The notes beneath the pieces were generated by a model. The model saw only the letters and a program-made list of their open reading frames with translations, made no database searches and was not told the DNA's origin. 64,000 bases of DNA, taken from positions 1,550,001 through 1,614,000 of the forward strand of contig JBAIAA010000261.1 of assembly GCA_037893245.1 (NCBI GenBank). Reading direction: 5' to 3'. Source of the stretch: Crossaster papposus. Taxonomy: Eukaryota > Echinodermata > Asteroidea > Velatida > Solasteridae. The stretch's first letter is position 1. Each line of letters opens with the position of its first letter. This document shows positions 13,501 to 23,075 of this stretch, one piece after another. The translations under genes were made by a program, and so were the position numbers.

Positions 13501-16500
13501 AGATAAATTGAAAAGAGAAGTGGTCTTCCAACAGAACCTTGTGGAACACCACATTCTACATGTACAGGCTCTGATTTGGTCTGACCAATACACACTGACT
13601 GCTGGCGATCATGCAAATATGAAATAAACCAATTTAGAGCTGTCCCTCTGACACCAAGTGAGGATAGAATGCTGGCAAGAATACAGTGGTCCACTGTATC
13701 AAATGCAGCGGACAGGTCCAATAAAACAAGAGCCGCAATCTTGCCATCATTCATGCCACACAAAATATCACTGGACAGGTTTAGAAGTTTAAACGTGACG
13801 TGAACATAACGGGCACTGGTGTAAGTCATTGCGAATATTTTAAGCAAAGTTTTGCTCTTATTTGGGGACTCGAGTCTTATTAGCCTTTACGCGAGTCGAG
13901 TCGAGTCGATTCATTTACCCATCGAGACTTGAGTCGAGTCGCCAACAATAATATTGTGCCTCAAGTCCGAGTCGAGTCGAGTCATTGACTCGAGTCGTTA
14001 CAACTTTGTGGAGAAGAGTGGGTGGAAACGAGTGGCGTATTAGTCAACGTTGTTTTCATAAGCGTGTCTGTTATTACACGGCTTGTTTGAATGGCGGTGC
14101 TTGATAATTAGGATGTCATCAATGTTATTTCAGTCACCTAGCTGTCTTCCGTTACTATCTCATCGTAATCTACCGATATTTATTCAGTTTATTCCAGATA
14201 CAGGTGGTGTAATTTAATGGTGATGTTACGTGACACACACAAATGTACATTTTTGGGTTTATTATTATTATTTTATTAACCTTCAAGCACTCTTAGACTG
14301 CGCACAGGTTAAAGGTAGGATACACCATTTACAGATAAATAAATACAAAAATACTACGAATTATTAGGAAATATCTTACTTATTTGAAAGTAAATAGTGA
14401 TTGTAGCCATCTAGCAAAGGGATTGCGCTAGATATTCTGTACTCCTGAAAAATAAAATGCTCGCCGGACGGCAATCGCGAAAAAAACCCAATAACACCAA
14501 CAGAACTACTGCCTGACGCAGGTTGAAAACAATTGCCGTTTTATTTTTTTATATATGTTTTTGCTTTTCTTAGCATCCATGATTGTAAAACTTCGGATGG
14601 GTCAGGTAATATAAAATACAGCCTCCCAAATCCACCCATTCATGATAATTCAAGCAATTACCAATGGTGTATCCTACCTTTAAAAGTAAAGAACTCACTT
14701 CTGTCTATGAAACCTGGGCAAACCAACATTTGTTGTTTGTTCGAGTGCAATTTTTTTGCGTGGTATTCTATATTCTGATTTCCGAAGTTAACGTCTACGA
14801 AATATTATATTTACCATTAAAGTTGAAGTAACATATGCAAATGTGTCTGATGTAAAATTTAAACTGCAAAGAAATGAGAAAACTCCGTGTGTACCGACTG
14901 AGGTATTAAAAAACTTAATAGTCACGATCGTTGCATCAGTTTTAGCATGGATATCACTATCGTTGAGCTAGTTGCAACATATTTAACCAGTTCGCGCCGG
15001 GATTATTTTGACATTGACTGGACCCAGGCGCGATCTGAGATAGGTCCAGGCCAGCATCTGTAGGTAGCACATCCTGATATCTTTGGCCTCGCTAGCTGCG
15101 AGCCGCTTGCTGACAGATATTTTTGACCTTGCTCGATCGTGACGTGTTTAGTCGTCATCCGTGTATACACTTATACACGGCATCCGACGCAAACTGGTTA
15201 ACCAACAACTTTTAATCGTCACTGACATTGTTTTCACTGAACTGTGCTCTTAACTTAACTTAAGTCCACTAATTAGCAAGTGCTTCTTTGAATCTACAGG
15301 GCTCTTGGTCAGCGTGGATAGCAAGGCAAGAGTGTGTTACTCCGGTCCCCCGCCAGAACCTGATCCTGATAATCCGGGTGACTGGATGAAGCAAATCATG
15401 CGAGAGGTACGAAAGCGTTGCCCAGGAAAGTGTGGAACATCCTCGGCTGGTAAGTTTTCATAGACATAGAAAACAGCAAAGACGGTGCTTGTAAAACACC
15501 TCTGCCAAATGGCTACGTTCTGGTGTGCTCAACATTGAAGGAATATAGCTAAATATCCCTGTATTCGATACGAACCATCTGAAATTCAAAACTCAGGCGA
15601 AAGTGTTGGTTGAAATCTAGATGACGCTATGTTGTAGCACTATACCACTATCGTTAGAAGACAATTATACAATTACAAGCTTCGTAACAATTTAATCTAC
15701 ATAATATGCCTATGGTATAGACTTCTAAATGTAGACAATCGCTTACCCTTTTTAGGAAAGATGAGTTCTTGAACGACAAATTATAATTTGTGGCTCCAGA
15801 AGGAACGTCTTTGCTCAACTGAAGCTAAAACATAATGAATGTTGTTGTTTTTAATCAAGAATACCATTTTTACTCTGGGCCTAACCGAGCCCAGCCGAAC
15901 CATGCTGAACTGAGACGGAATGTACATAATCGCGGAAGCTAATACGCTCGGTTCAATGTTGTCTACATTCGACGACTCATACTCGATCACGTGACCATTG
16001 TGCCATGTATACTGTTTTGGGTGTTATATGGCAGTTAACTATAATGCGTTATTCTCGGCATAATTATTTCGACAGAAAGTGGTGATACTAAATTGTAATG
16101 GCTTATCTGGACGAATTTTTGTTTTAGTCATCCTGTTGGCTCGAGCGTTCTAGATTAGAAAATGTACCAATTTCTGTGTCAATGTACTTGGGAAAAGTTG
16201 TATTTTTTTTCAAAGAAACACGAACCATCACGAACTCTCAAATTTGTATCCTAGTGGAGACATCTCCTTGTTCTCGTGTACAAACTGCTTAAAAAGTCGG
16301 GCGCCTTTTTCAAAATGCTCCTATTTCAACCACAATTAATTTCCTGGGTTAAAATTTCGACCCAATATACCCTATATCATACCCTAACCCAAACACTAAC
16401 CCTTACCCACATCCTAAACCTAGTTTTCGAGTAATTTGAGTACACTCCAAAAATCTAATTCGTGAAATTCCCAGTGGAGACCTATTCATCTATAGAAATT

Positions 16501-17707
16501 TACCCTCCGGAGACCTTTTGTCTCCATTATACACATTGTGTTCAGGTCTCCAGAGGGTATACCGAATTTCAGATCACCCCAACCCATAATGTTTGAAAAC
16601 TAATATAATGCGCTTCTTACGGTTCGTCCTCACCTTTTACCACCAGCTAAGTGCTTGACACCACAGCCCCTGGGGCTTGAAGACGGATCAATCACTGACG
16701 ATCGCATGACAGCGTCCAGTGATTCAGGCAGCAGTTGGCCTGCTTGGCGAGGACGCCTGAACGGTGGCCGTGCTTGGATGCCCAAAAGGTACGTATCCGT
16801 AAAAACACCCACACACACGTTGTGTCAATCGTGGACCTATTGTTTGACTCCCAATTCTTTTGTCCGACGACCACGATTGCCAGTCAATACAAACGCATCC
16901 CAACACCCCAACAAACAAACAAACAAAAAGCACATAGTCCCGTATACAAATTAAAAGTATAAACAGAATCATTTGTAAAACTGTGGACAATAGCTGACGC
17001 AGTGTTGCCGTCATTACCGGGCTGTACATGTTTACACTCTGAAAACAGACTGGTTCATATAACCATTGGCACAAATATGTTCAACCAATACGATATGCAT
17101 CATATTGGTAAAAGAAAATCGAAAATAGTGGTCATTTTTAACAATGATACAGTCAAACTAATTATGATACCATTTATATTTACTTTGTGTTCAGTGCCGA
17201 CTTCATCGCCGGCAATGCCTGGATTGAGGTGGACCTTGTGGAAAGCACTGTGGTGTCTGGTGTCATCACGCAAGGCTACATCGGTTACGCCGTGTATGTA
17301 GTTACACAGTACAGGGTGGCGTATCGGACAAAGTTATCATCTGATAACAAATACGTGACCGATAGAAACGGAAACATCGAGGTTATTAATCACATTTGTT
17401 TTTGCTTAGTGATTTGCATCCTATTTCAAAAAGAAATAAAGATTATATATATTGAGTTTTATTCTGGTTCGTTTTGACGTTAAAGAATTTGTAATTTGCT
17501 GCTATTCAACAGACTGCCGCGTCTTTTGTTTCGTCTTGTTGATTTTATTTCAATTTTATATTTTAGGTATTCAGCAGTAACGCTGCTGGCAACACCGTGG
17601 TCACCATCCAATTTGCTGAGAGTGTGGTGGCGTCGGTAGTTCGCGTTGAGCCTTTTGGTGGTCTAGGGGTAGCTCTACGCTTGGAGTTGCTCGGATGTCG
17701 TGATTAG
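1512..17707 (+). CDS. Secreted F5/8 type C (discoidin) domain protein, gene A (5 exons)
   Basis: The five exons are 1512-1557, 15300-15449, 16647-16788, 17195-17381 and 17567-17707, all with GT-AG introns. Lengths 46+150+142+187+141 give 666 nt in phase, i.e. 221 residues and a TAG. Residues 1-20 (MDVAGLSLLAVSVLAGLLVS) are a signal peptide. Residues about 25-65 form a short acidic/proline linker (PPPEPDPDNPGDWMKQ) followed by a basic stretch. Residues about 67-219 are one discoidin domain: CLTPQPLGLEDGSI, WPAWRGRLNG, NAWIEVDL, VVSGVITQG, YRVAY, and the terminal LRLELLGC. The first and last Cys form the family's conserved disulfide. Such domains bind glycans or phospholipids outside the cell; the ligand here is unknown. 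Intron 1 is 13.7 kb and packed with transposons. Choosing 1512 as first exon rests on phase and order, as no nearer signal exon exists. Confidence 0.8.
1558..2126. other. Start of intron 1 of gene A
   Basis: No gene is seen. Parts (1562-1670 and 1980-2126) align with 19310-19500 downstream of the paralogous exon 1, so the duplication extends into the intron. Positions 1747-1771 resemble one end of the T1 MITE family (GGTGTATCCTACCTTT). Confidence 0.6.
2127..2262. mobile_element. M1 MITE, copy 1
   Basis: This 136-bp inverted-repeat element begins GTGACCCAGCACGAGTAAA and ends with the reverse complement. AATT flanks both sides as a 4-bp target duplication. The paralogous intron at about 19505 lacks it and gives the empty site. 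Other copies are at 51133-51286 (flanked by ATTT) and a partial one ending at 5235. Confidence 0.8.
2910..3263. mobile_element. CAGGCCCG-type MITE in tandem unit 1
   Basis: The ends are CAGGCCCGTACGC and the inverse of CAGGCCCGTATCCGC, with poly-G just inside one end and poly-C just inside the other. CTTGA (2905-2909 and 3264-3268) flanks it as a 5-bp direct repeat. It was present before the array amplified, since all three units carry it. Confidence 0.72.
3779..4133. mobile_element. CAGGCCCG-type MITE in tandem unit 2
   Basis: Same element and flanks as in unit 1. The poly-G tract is shorter and the poly-C tract longer, so the mononucleotide runs vary between otherwise near-identical copies. 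Confidence 0.72.
4649..5002. mobile_element. CAGGCCCG-type MITE in tandem unit 3
   Basis: Same element and 5-bp CTTGA flanks as in units 1 and 2. Confidence 0.72.
5100..5235. mobile_element. M1 MITE, partial copy at the end of the tandem array
   Basis: The right half matches the M1 family, ending GCTGGGTCAC at 5235. The left arm merges with the end of the third tandem unit. Arms of the same MITE at every unit junction suggest the array expanded by recombination within this element. Confidence 0.6.
5236..5850. other. Intronic AT-rich sequence, nothing recognised
   Basis: No coding signal, TIR or tandem structure was recognised here. Confidence 0.5.
5850..6270. repeat. Cluster of ATTCGTA-type inverted repeats
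   Basis: An imperfect hairpin at 5868-5962 has arms with TGTAGATTCGTGCAAA and its complement around a GGCGAAGCC core. Further short inverted units (GTGGATTCGTATCTA) follow to 6260. The block 5985-6100 (AAAGGTTTATTCAAAT ... GTGTAGATCTTATTGTT) recurs in direct orientation at 8065-8150, so this is a dispersed repeat. Confidence 0.6.
6270..7800. other. Intron 1 of gene A, no gene recognised
   Basis: A 146-codon open frame at 6419-6859 has low-complexity Phe-rich residues and no domain, so I do not call it. A poly-G run lies at 7511-7530 and a TTA microsatellite at 7577-7600. Confidence 0.5.
7800..8150. repeat. Second ATTCGTA-type inverted-repeat cluster
   Basis: 7810-7910 is a hairpin with arms GAGAATACACTCGGAAGTGT and its near complement around GGCGCTTCGCGCC. 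7915-8045 is a second hairpin built of CAGAGTCTTTGT and AGCCAAGAGTAGATTCGTA arms. The right part is the direct repeat shared with 5985-6100. Related motifs recur at 10780-10870, on the other side of the Crypton. Confidence 0.6.
8281..10136 (+). pseudogene. Crypton-like tyrosine recombinase (DUF3504 type), decayed
   Basis: An N-terminal acidic/Ser-rich segment starts at 8281 (MSDSDSSNS). A likely intron 8588-9009 joins KSTKR to KCAWAVRAFNEWKIQRN, the conserved start of the Crypton/KIAA1958-like recombinase region. Downstream are ALRAGEEHRNL (first catalytic Arg), NHSLRATAASRLY (the H-x-x-R box), ETTGHSS and SYKR (catalytic Tyr). The family cuts and rejoins DNA as a transposase, and it has domesticated relatives in animals. 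The frame changes at least three times (near 8430, 9373 and 9470), and about 20 residues are missing near 9805 before the H-x-x-R box, so it is not functional. AATAAA at 10133 could be its old poly(A) signal. It lies in intron 1 of gene A. Confidence 0.75.
10137..12186. other. Intron 1 of gene A, no gene recognised
   Basis: AT-rich to 11700, with short ATTCGTA-type repeats at 10780-10870. From 11880 to 12080 GC rises sharply. A 221-codon minus-strand frame at 12075-11410 spans this change and shows no domain, so I treat it as spurious. Confidence 0.45.
12187..14010. mobile_element. GAGTC-pentamer element, split by a LINE
   Basis: Both ends consist of degenerate GAGTC/GACTC pentamer arrays (12190-12360 and 13863-13998). 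The outermost sequences form an inverted repeat, TTGTAACGCGAGTCGAG on the left and CTCGAGTCGTTACAA on the right. The truncated LINE at 12507-13826 lies inside. The right part recurs at 23076-23577. Confidence 0.6.
12507..13826 (-). mobile_element. 5'-truncated CR1/L2-like LINE
   Basis: The minus-strand frame 13847-12600 (415 codons) encodes the reverse-transcriptase palm and C-terminus: LLDLSAAFDTVDH, CGVPQGSVG, CYADDIQLY and the terminal KTHMFKLFLS. The endonuclease and the first part of RT are absent, as expected of incomplete reverse transcription. A short 3' UTR ends in a TTA microsatellite (12507-12528), typical of CR1/L2 tails. The retained frame is uninterrupted, which suggests a fairly recent insertion. 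Confidence 0.85.
14011..14312. other. Intron sequence shared with the B/C locus
   Basis: No gene. 14000-14310 aligns with 23560-23890, showing that the tandem duplication of the discoidin locus includes this stretch. Confidence 0.55.
14313..14679. mobile_element. T1 MITE, copy 1 (TTAA target)
   Basis: The terminal inverted repeat is AGGTAGGATACACCATT, flanked both sides by TTAA (14309-14312 and 14680-14683). TTAA duplication points to Kolobok or piggyBac-type transposases acting in trans. The paralogous site at 23890 lacks it. Confidence 0.82.
14987..15197. mobile_element. TTAA-flanked MITE with CCAGTTYGCG ends
   Basis: The ends are CCAGTTCGCGCCGG and the complement of CCAGTTTGCGTCGGA, between TTAA at 14983-14986 and 15198-15201. 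A truncated relative lies at the equivalent place in the second locus (26695-26830), so this copy predates the duplication. Confidence 0.7.
15300..15449 (+). CDS. Gene A exon 2 (linker before discoidin domain)
   Basis: The acceptor is AATCTACAG and the donor CTG|GTAAGT. It encodes the end of the signal peptide and the PPPEPDPDNPGDWMKQ linker, followed by a basic, Cys-containing stretch (EVRKRCPGKCG). A same-length, high-identity exon is at 26915-27064 and an interrupted one at 22973. Confidence 0.78.
15450..16646. other. Intron 2 of gene A with two copy-specific insertions
   Basis: Comparison with intron 27065-27834 shows extra sequence at about 15830-16120 and 16207-16572. The second has degenerate inverted ends (AAATTTGTATCC...GTGGAGAC type) and looks like a MITE. 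16370-16440 holds degenerate CCCTAA-type motifs. No coding sequence. Confidence 0.5.
16647..16788 (+). CDS. Gene A exon 3 (discoidin domain N-terminal part)
   Basis: The acceptor is CACCAG and the donor AAAAG|GTACGT. It encodes the first conserved Cys and PLGLEDGSITDDRMTASS, then WPAWRGRLNGGRAW. This is the standard opening of an F5/8 type C domain. The paralogue is at 27835-27976. Confidence 0.82.
17195..17381 (+). CDS. Gene A exon 4 (discoidin domain core)
   Basis: The acceptor is TTGTGTTCAG and the donor GAG|GTTATT. It encodes NAWIEVDLVESTVVSGVITQ and the YRVAYR strand of the beta barrel. The paralogous segment at about 28265-28437 has lost its acceptor and its frame. Confidence 0.8.
17567..17707 (+). 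CDS. Gene A exon 5 (discoidin domain C-terminal part, stop)
   Basis: The acceptor is ATATTTTAG. It encodes 46 residues ending in LRLELLGCRD and TAG; the LLGC Cys pairs with the Cys of exon 3 in this fold. The paralogue at 28777-28917 has the same length and keeps its frame. Confidence 0.82.
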   Translation, partial: VFSSNAAGNTVVTIQFAESVVASVVRVEPFGGLGVALRLELLGCRD

Positions 17708-18929
17708 TTTAAATGAGCATGAGTAGTACAATTCATGAACGACATTTCTGTTCGGATACGTCTGTAACACCTTTAAGAATTTTGAGATGAGCAGCACAGA
17801 GGCATATAGTCACATACGGTCACGACCTTTTGTATTTAGATTTTGACTCAAAATTGTTGTAACTGTTTCAAAGCATTTGCATGTTTTGCAGCATTTAACG
17901 TTGACGTTGTATCATGAACGTTGTTTTCCTAATTAGTAGTTTCGTTTTCTTTTACCAAATGTCCCCAAGTAGTAAATTAAAAAAAAAAAAATATTATCTG
18001 TGTAACCTGTATTTTGGGAGTATCATGTGCGTTCAACCCTACCGTCAATTTGGGTTAGGGTTAATTTAAATTTACAAAATACAAGCTCGGTATATTTTCG
18101 ATCGCGAGGAGGGAAAATTCCTTTTACAAGAAATGTTGGTTTGGGGATGCCAATGGTGTACATTTAACCTTAAAGTACTTATTTTATAGCTACTTGTTTA
18201 CTATACTTATCGCGAATTTTGCACAATTAGAAAAATGACTGGGCAAACTTGGACAATATTATTCACACATTAATAAATATATGCACGTGCATACATGTAT
18301 ATATGAATATGTACATCTTTGTACAGCCCTTTATAGGCAGATGGCGTTTAACAACCTGTCCAGTTAAATATTCCATTCTTTTATTAATTACTAGATTGTG
18401 CTTGAAATAATTTAACAAAATAAAGGCAAATGAGTTGCCTTAAATGTATTTATTAAAATGTGGAGATTGGATTTAATTAATACTAACTTTGAAGATGATA
18501 AGGAATCCCCCCCCCCCCCAGCTCCGACAAAACATAATTACATATATAGTAATAATGAAATAATTACATTTTGCATGGGTTGTTTATGGTGAGCATTATC
18601 ATGGGAGACTGGCTATATAAATTATATTACCCCTGTCGGCAACAACAAAAACTGGCAAGAACCTCCCCCCCCCCTCTCCCTTTCCACTCTATCCGCGTAC
18701 CAAATTCGACCCCAATCGGACATGTACTTCCAAAGATGGAAGGTCTTAAAAACTGATGTCATCATAACGATTTTATTCTTGGCCTTCCTGGGGATGGTGG
18801 TCGAGATGTGTGCTTAGTCTCAAGTCAAAGTACCAAAGTGTATTGGTAGAAGAAGAAAACACGTATTTGGAGAAGAGTCTGAAGAAAAAAGAAAGAAAAC
18901 AATTCTTAACGATTACAATAGCTAGCTGT
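17708..18929. other. 3' flank of gene A
   Basis: No gene. It aligns with 28918-29690 and 32222-32430 downstream of the paralogue. The point near 18392 (ACTAGATTGTGCTTGAAAT) is the empty site for the THAP element at 29.7-32.2 kb. Confidence 0.6.
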
Positions 18930-19261
18930 TCCGGTTAAAATGCCGAGACAGCTCAATATTTCAACCCGGCTTACGTTTCACAATTCTCCTTTCTTGAGTA
19001 GTTCTTTTTCAATTAATCTCAATAAATCTGAAAATTAAGATATTATCCATAGAAATGCACCATAATTAGCACGGACCTTATCGCCTTTTTATTAACTTGA
19101 ATATAGGACACGTCATGCACTGGCTCAAACAAAAGGCTGGTACAGTGACGTCAGACCGAAATGTGTCTCTTTATGCTAGTACGGGATGCATGGCCTGTAG
19201 TTTAGTGCCCTAAGTGTTCGAACAATCAATGGCACCATCTTCATTACTATCATCAAGGAGA
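18930..19261 (+). promoter_or_regulatory. Promoter/5' leader of the second discoidin copy, with CRE
   Basis: Homologous to 1240-1511. The CRE TGACGTCA is at 19146-19153, 116 bp before the ATG. The flanking TACAGTGACGTCAGA motif is identical to that of gene A. Confidence 0.55.
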
Positions 19262-19307
19262 ATGGACGTAGCGGCGCTTACTTTTATGGTGGTATCGGCA
19301 CTCGCAG
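19262..19307 (+). CDS. Signal-peptide exon 1 of the second discoidin copy
   Basis: It encodes MDVAALTFMVVSALA plus one base, with the donor GCAG|GTGCGT. Length and phase match gene A exon 1. The next family exons downstream are a fragment at 22973 and the set at 26915-28917; because that set is broken, the exon probably belongs to a pseudogene. Confidence 0.6.
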
Positions 19308-20645
19308 GTGCGTACGCCAAGCTATCCAATGATATTATAATTACAACCCCCTAATACCTTTTGGTACAAATGTCCCTACTAGCATGAGATGACCATTGCT
19401 AAAGCTCAGTCCATGAAATCATTGTTGGCAATATAAAGAGTACGGCTGGATGTTTAAGAAATTGCTTAAAGTGCTCGGTTGAACTCTATCTTAAGCCAGT
19501 TTAACCAATAAATGGTCTGGCAGGATGGTCGTTTTAAACGGCTGATAAGACATGCCCGGCCAGTTTTAAACACTTTTCTGGTGTTCATTAAATTTGGACT
19601 CCTATGAAAAGTCCGGTTCATGGTTCAAACGTCCCTTTTGTCTGCAACACTATGTTTCAAAAAACGCGTGTCTGGGCGAGGTAAAAATTAAATATCCAAA
19701 CACGCGTTTCAAATGGACACGTGTTTAACAGTAGTTTCAGACACGCATATTACATTCTATAACGTCTAGAACACATTTGAAACGCGTGTTTAGAAATTTC
19801 ATTTTACCTCGCCAAGACACGAGTTTGTTCTTACTTATTAACCCATGTTTGAAACATAGTTTAACCGACTGGGTTAGCTGCAACACATTACTCTACATTC
19901 AGCATCAGGTGGAACACGCGCGTCAATCTTTATTGGGGCACTTGCGTGTGGCAAATACCAGTCTATTAGCATATGAAGCAAGAATAAGACGGAGCGAATC
20001 CCCCCCCCCCCCCCCCTTCTATTGTGGCGGTAATTGTGTTTGCGGAATGTAAAAGTTGCGGTTTCTCAGAATTGTTTTAAAGTTTTTTTAGGGGGGTGCG
20101 TTAGGTCTAGAGCATATGAAGCAAAATGAGACGGAGGTAACGATGGTCATTGTGCTCGCGGAATGTTGTGATTTCTCAGATTTTTAAAAAGGTTTTTAGG
20201 GGGGGAGGATGCGTTAGGTAACAATTGTTTTCAAACAAACTTTCTACAATCCCTTCTAATTTATAGGCCACGTGGACCTCTTAATCAAAATTACCTGTGG
20301 GGTCACTATAAATTAATGAGCTCGCTCGTAGAAATTAAGAGAGAATTGGTGGTGTGCACACTTTAATATAGCTTTTCCCGGCTATTTTAAAACATTTTTT
20401 ATTCAAATTCACCAACTCTCACATTTAATTTTGTCCAAGAAAATAAATCACACTCTTTTACCAAACTAATTCGGTCTTTTACCATTTAATTACAAATGTT
20501 GGATACTCTATTTCAAACACTGTCTCAGGAATATTCGTCATTACTGATCACATTGTCTGAGCTGTTGCCGAAAGTCTGTATTCACAGTTGTAATTCGTTT
20601 TATATCAATCAATTTCAAACTTAAGTTAAATAAATTAGTCCGACA
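19308..20645. other. Intron/intergenic sequence after exon 19262
   Basis: 19310-19630 aligns with 1560-2400 and lacks the M1 MITE found there. Two tandem ~125-bp units at 19975-20235 end in AGGGGGG...TGCGTTAGGT; similar motifs occur at 8815 and 47560. Nothing coding is recognised. Confidence 0.5.
19649..19860. mobile_element. MITE with ACTATGTTTCA ends
   Basis: An inverted repeat of about 212 bp has ends ACTATGTTTCAAA and internal inverted ACACGCGTTTCAAATG segments. The gene A paralogue lacks it. Confidence 0.6.
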
Positions 20646-20646
20646 C

Positions 20647-21340
20647 TTCGACATGTGTCGTTTTCACGAAGAGACGAATTTGGCCAAAATCATTTTTTTT
20701 GTTGAAATTCTTAGCAACAAACATTCTGGCAAAGTTAATATTGTCAAAATCAGTCTGAATCATTAAGATTACAAAAATCATACACGTGAAAATTTCACTC
20801 AATTCAGGTATCACGAAGAAACAAATTCGAATTTGTTCCGGCGTAGATAATAATAACGTTGTTCCGAGTGCAAAAACAACGCGCGTACAATGTATAATAC
20901 ATTGTATATACATTCACGAAGAGACAAATTCGTGCGCGATAGGCAAAAAAGCCACCACCGTAGATTTGGAATTTTCACGAACAGACGAAATATATTTTGT
21001 CCCTGCGTAGATAGAAACAACGCGCGTATAGTGTATATACATTGTATATACATTCACGAAGAAACAAATTAGGGCAAAACTAGTTTTTAAGTTTTCACGA
21101 AGAGACAAATTCGTACGCTAATTTAATTAATTCAGTTTGTTAGTATTCTTTAATATGTATATTGTTAAAGTGTTAGATCTCACCTCTCTGTACGTACCAA
21201 ATATAAGTTAATATGCGCTTTACAAATAGGCGAAATCTCTTTTTCAAAAAGTAACCAACCTAAAACCTGATTTTCTCAAAATCAATGTGCAACTCCCCGT
21301 GGCCAAATTCGTCTCTTCGTGAAAACGCTGACGATGTGCT
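20647..21340. mobile_element. Element built from CACGAAGAGACGAAT repeats
   Basis: The ends carry CGTTTTCACGAAGAGACGAA in inverted orientation (20659 and 21327). Inside are at least five more copies of TTTTCACGAAGAGACAAATT-like units and two ACGCGCGTA...ATTGTATATACATT blocks. It resembles a TIR element with amplified subterminal repeats. Related GTTTTCACGAAGGGGCGA motifs occur at 37052 and 45917. Confidence 0.6.
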
Positions 21341-21596
21341 TGACTCAAGCACGTACATCAAAATAATTTAGTTAACATACATTTGAAATTGATTAATAAA
21401 AATACGAATTTGATATCTGAATACTGACTTTCGCAAATAGCTAATAAAGGCGAATTTAATCTGTAATGACAAATATTACATACCCGTTGTTTAAAAAGAG
21501 TGATCATTTGTTGAAATTGAATGGTTAATGACTTAATTGGGTTGGTAAAAGCGTGTGGATTTTTGTCTTCGGAATTTGAATAAAACAATGTTTTAA

Positions 21597-21970
21597 AGGT
21601 GAGATACACCATTGGCAATTGCTTTGATTATTAGGAATGGGTGGATTTGGAAGCTGTATTTTATTGTAATTGTCGTTTAACTGACCTTTCCGAAGTTTTA
21701 AAATCATGGATGCAAAACAAAAGCAAGAACAACGGCGTTTGTTTCCAACCGCTGGTGGGTTGTTGTTCTTGTTGTTCTTGAGGTTTTACCGCGATCTGGC
21801 CATCTGGCGATCGTGATTTGTTTTTTGTTTTGATTTGTTTCGAAACAATTTAGCGCAATTATTTTGCTGGATGCCTATAATAATTATTTACTTTCAAAAA
21901 AGAAAGGTATTTCTTCATAATTCGGTACTATTGTTTTTTAATATCTGCAAAATGGTTTATCCTATATCTC
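21597..21970. mobile_element. T1 MITE, copy 2
   Basis: It begins AGGTGAGATACACCATT after TTAA and ends near TTTATCCTATATCT. It is more diverged than copy 1. Confidence 0.65.
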
Positions 21971-22972
21971 TAAAATAGCCGGGAAAACCTATAGCACGGG
22001 CTTAGTGCAGCACTTAATAAGAATCGCCTATAATGGGAATGCGGCTTGCCATCGTTTTACTTGGGGTTGAACGCCGCCATGGTCTTGTCTGTACAATAGC
22101 ACGTCTTAATATCTTTTGTAAGAAAAAAAAGATTCAAGACAGAGAAAATGTACATGAAAAACAGTAACCATTGCCAACAAAATAATGCGCGCTTGTACAT
22201 GGGCAATATGTTTAGACAAAAAACATTTCCGAAAAACAGTGCCCACTGCGCTCGCTTGTTTCTCTACAGGGGGTTGCTTTTGCTATCGATTTTGTATTGA
22301 AGCGTTATTCAAAGGGCGCAGTGCCCGTGCAATTATTAACGATACAGTAGGTATCCAAATACAATCAATAACCATCACTGCGCTTGCTTGCTTTCTAAAA
22401 GGTGTGCGTCTGCTAATGATTTATCAGTAAAACGTTCGTGTGGTGCCAAGCAAAAGGTCGATATGAATCTTATGACGCGAACAAAACACAAATATGTGCG
22501 ACCAAACAAACCTGCTACCAAAATAATTTTCAATTTAGCATATTGCGTTGATGGCATGAAAGTAAAAAAAAGAAAAGAATATATATAAAATCGTACGATG
22601 ACGTCATTATAAACTCATTTCACTGTTCGTCTATATATAACACATCCCGGTCTAACTACATACGAATTTTGAACAAAATCGGACCTACCGCCCTCCATAG
22701 ATATTGGAGAGGTTGAGATTTGCCAACGTATGCGTTTACGTGTGGAAGTGAAGTCGAGCATGACGCGGCTAGTACATGTACACAGAAAGTAAAAGAGGAA
22801 AGTAATTGAATAACCGCTGTTTTTAGGTACACTAAAAACAATCCCTAAACACACACTAAAAACAATCCCGGTCTTGAAATAGATTTTAAACATTATAATA
22901 ATAGTTTATCACTGAATTTTCACCGATATTGTGATCTTTAAAGTGTTTTGTTTTAATCCCAGTGTTCTTAGC
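21971..22972. other. Intergenic/intronic, nothing recognised
   Basis: No coding or repeat structure is supported here. Confidence 0.45.
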
Positions 22973-23074
22973 CAGTGTTCTTAGCGTGGATAGCCATGAG
23001 GCGAGGATCTGTTTGTTTTACCAGCCAGAACCCGATCCTGATAACCCAGGTGACTGGATGAAGCAAGTCATGCG
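22973..23074 (+). pseudogene. Interrupted exon 2 fragment of a discoidin gene
   Basis: It encodes VDSHEARIC and PEPDPDNPGDWMKQVMR, matching exon 2 of genes A and C. A 13-bp tandem duplication of CAGTGTTCTTAGC lies at its 5' end. Homology stops abruptly at 23074, where the GAGTC element begins, and the last third of the exon is missing. Confidence 0.75.
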
Positions 23075-23075
23075 T

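Noticed and set aside
16370-16440. Interstitial telomere array
   Set aside because: Only loosely CCCTAA-like units with irregular spacing; not a genuine telomeric tract.
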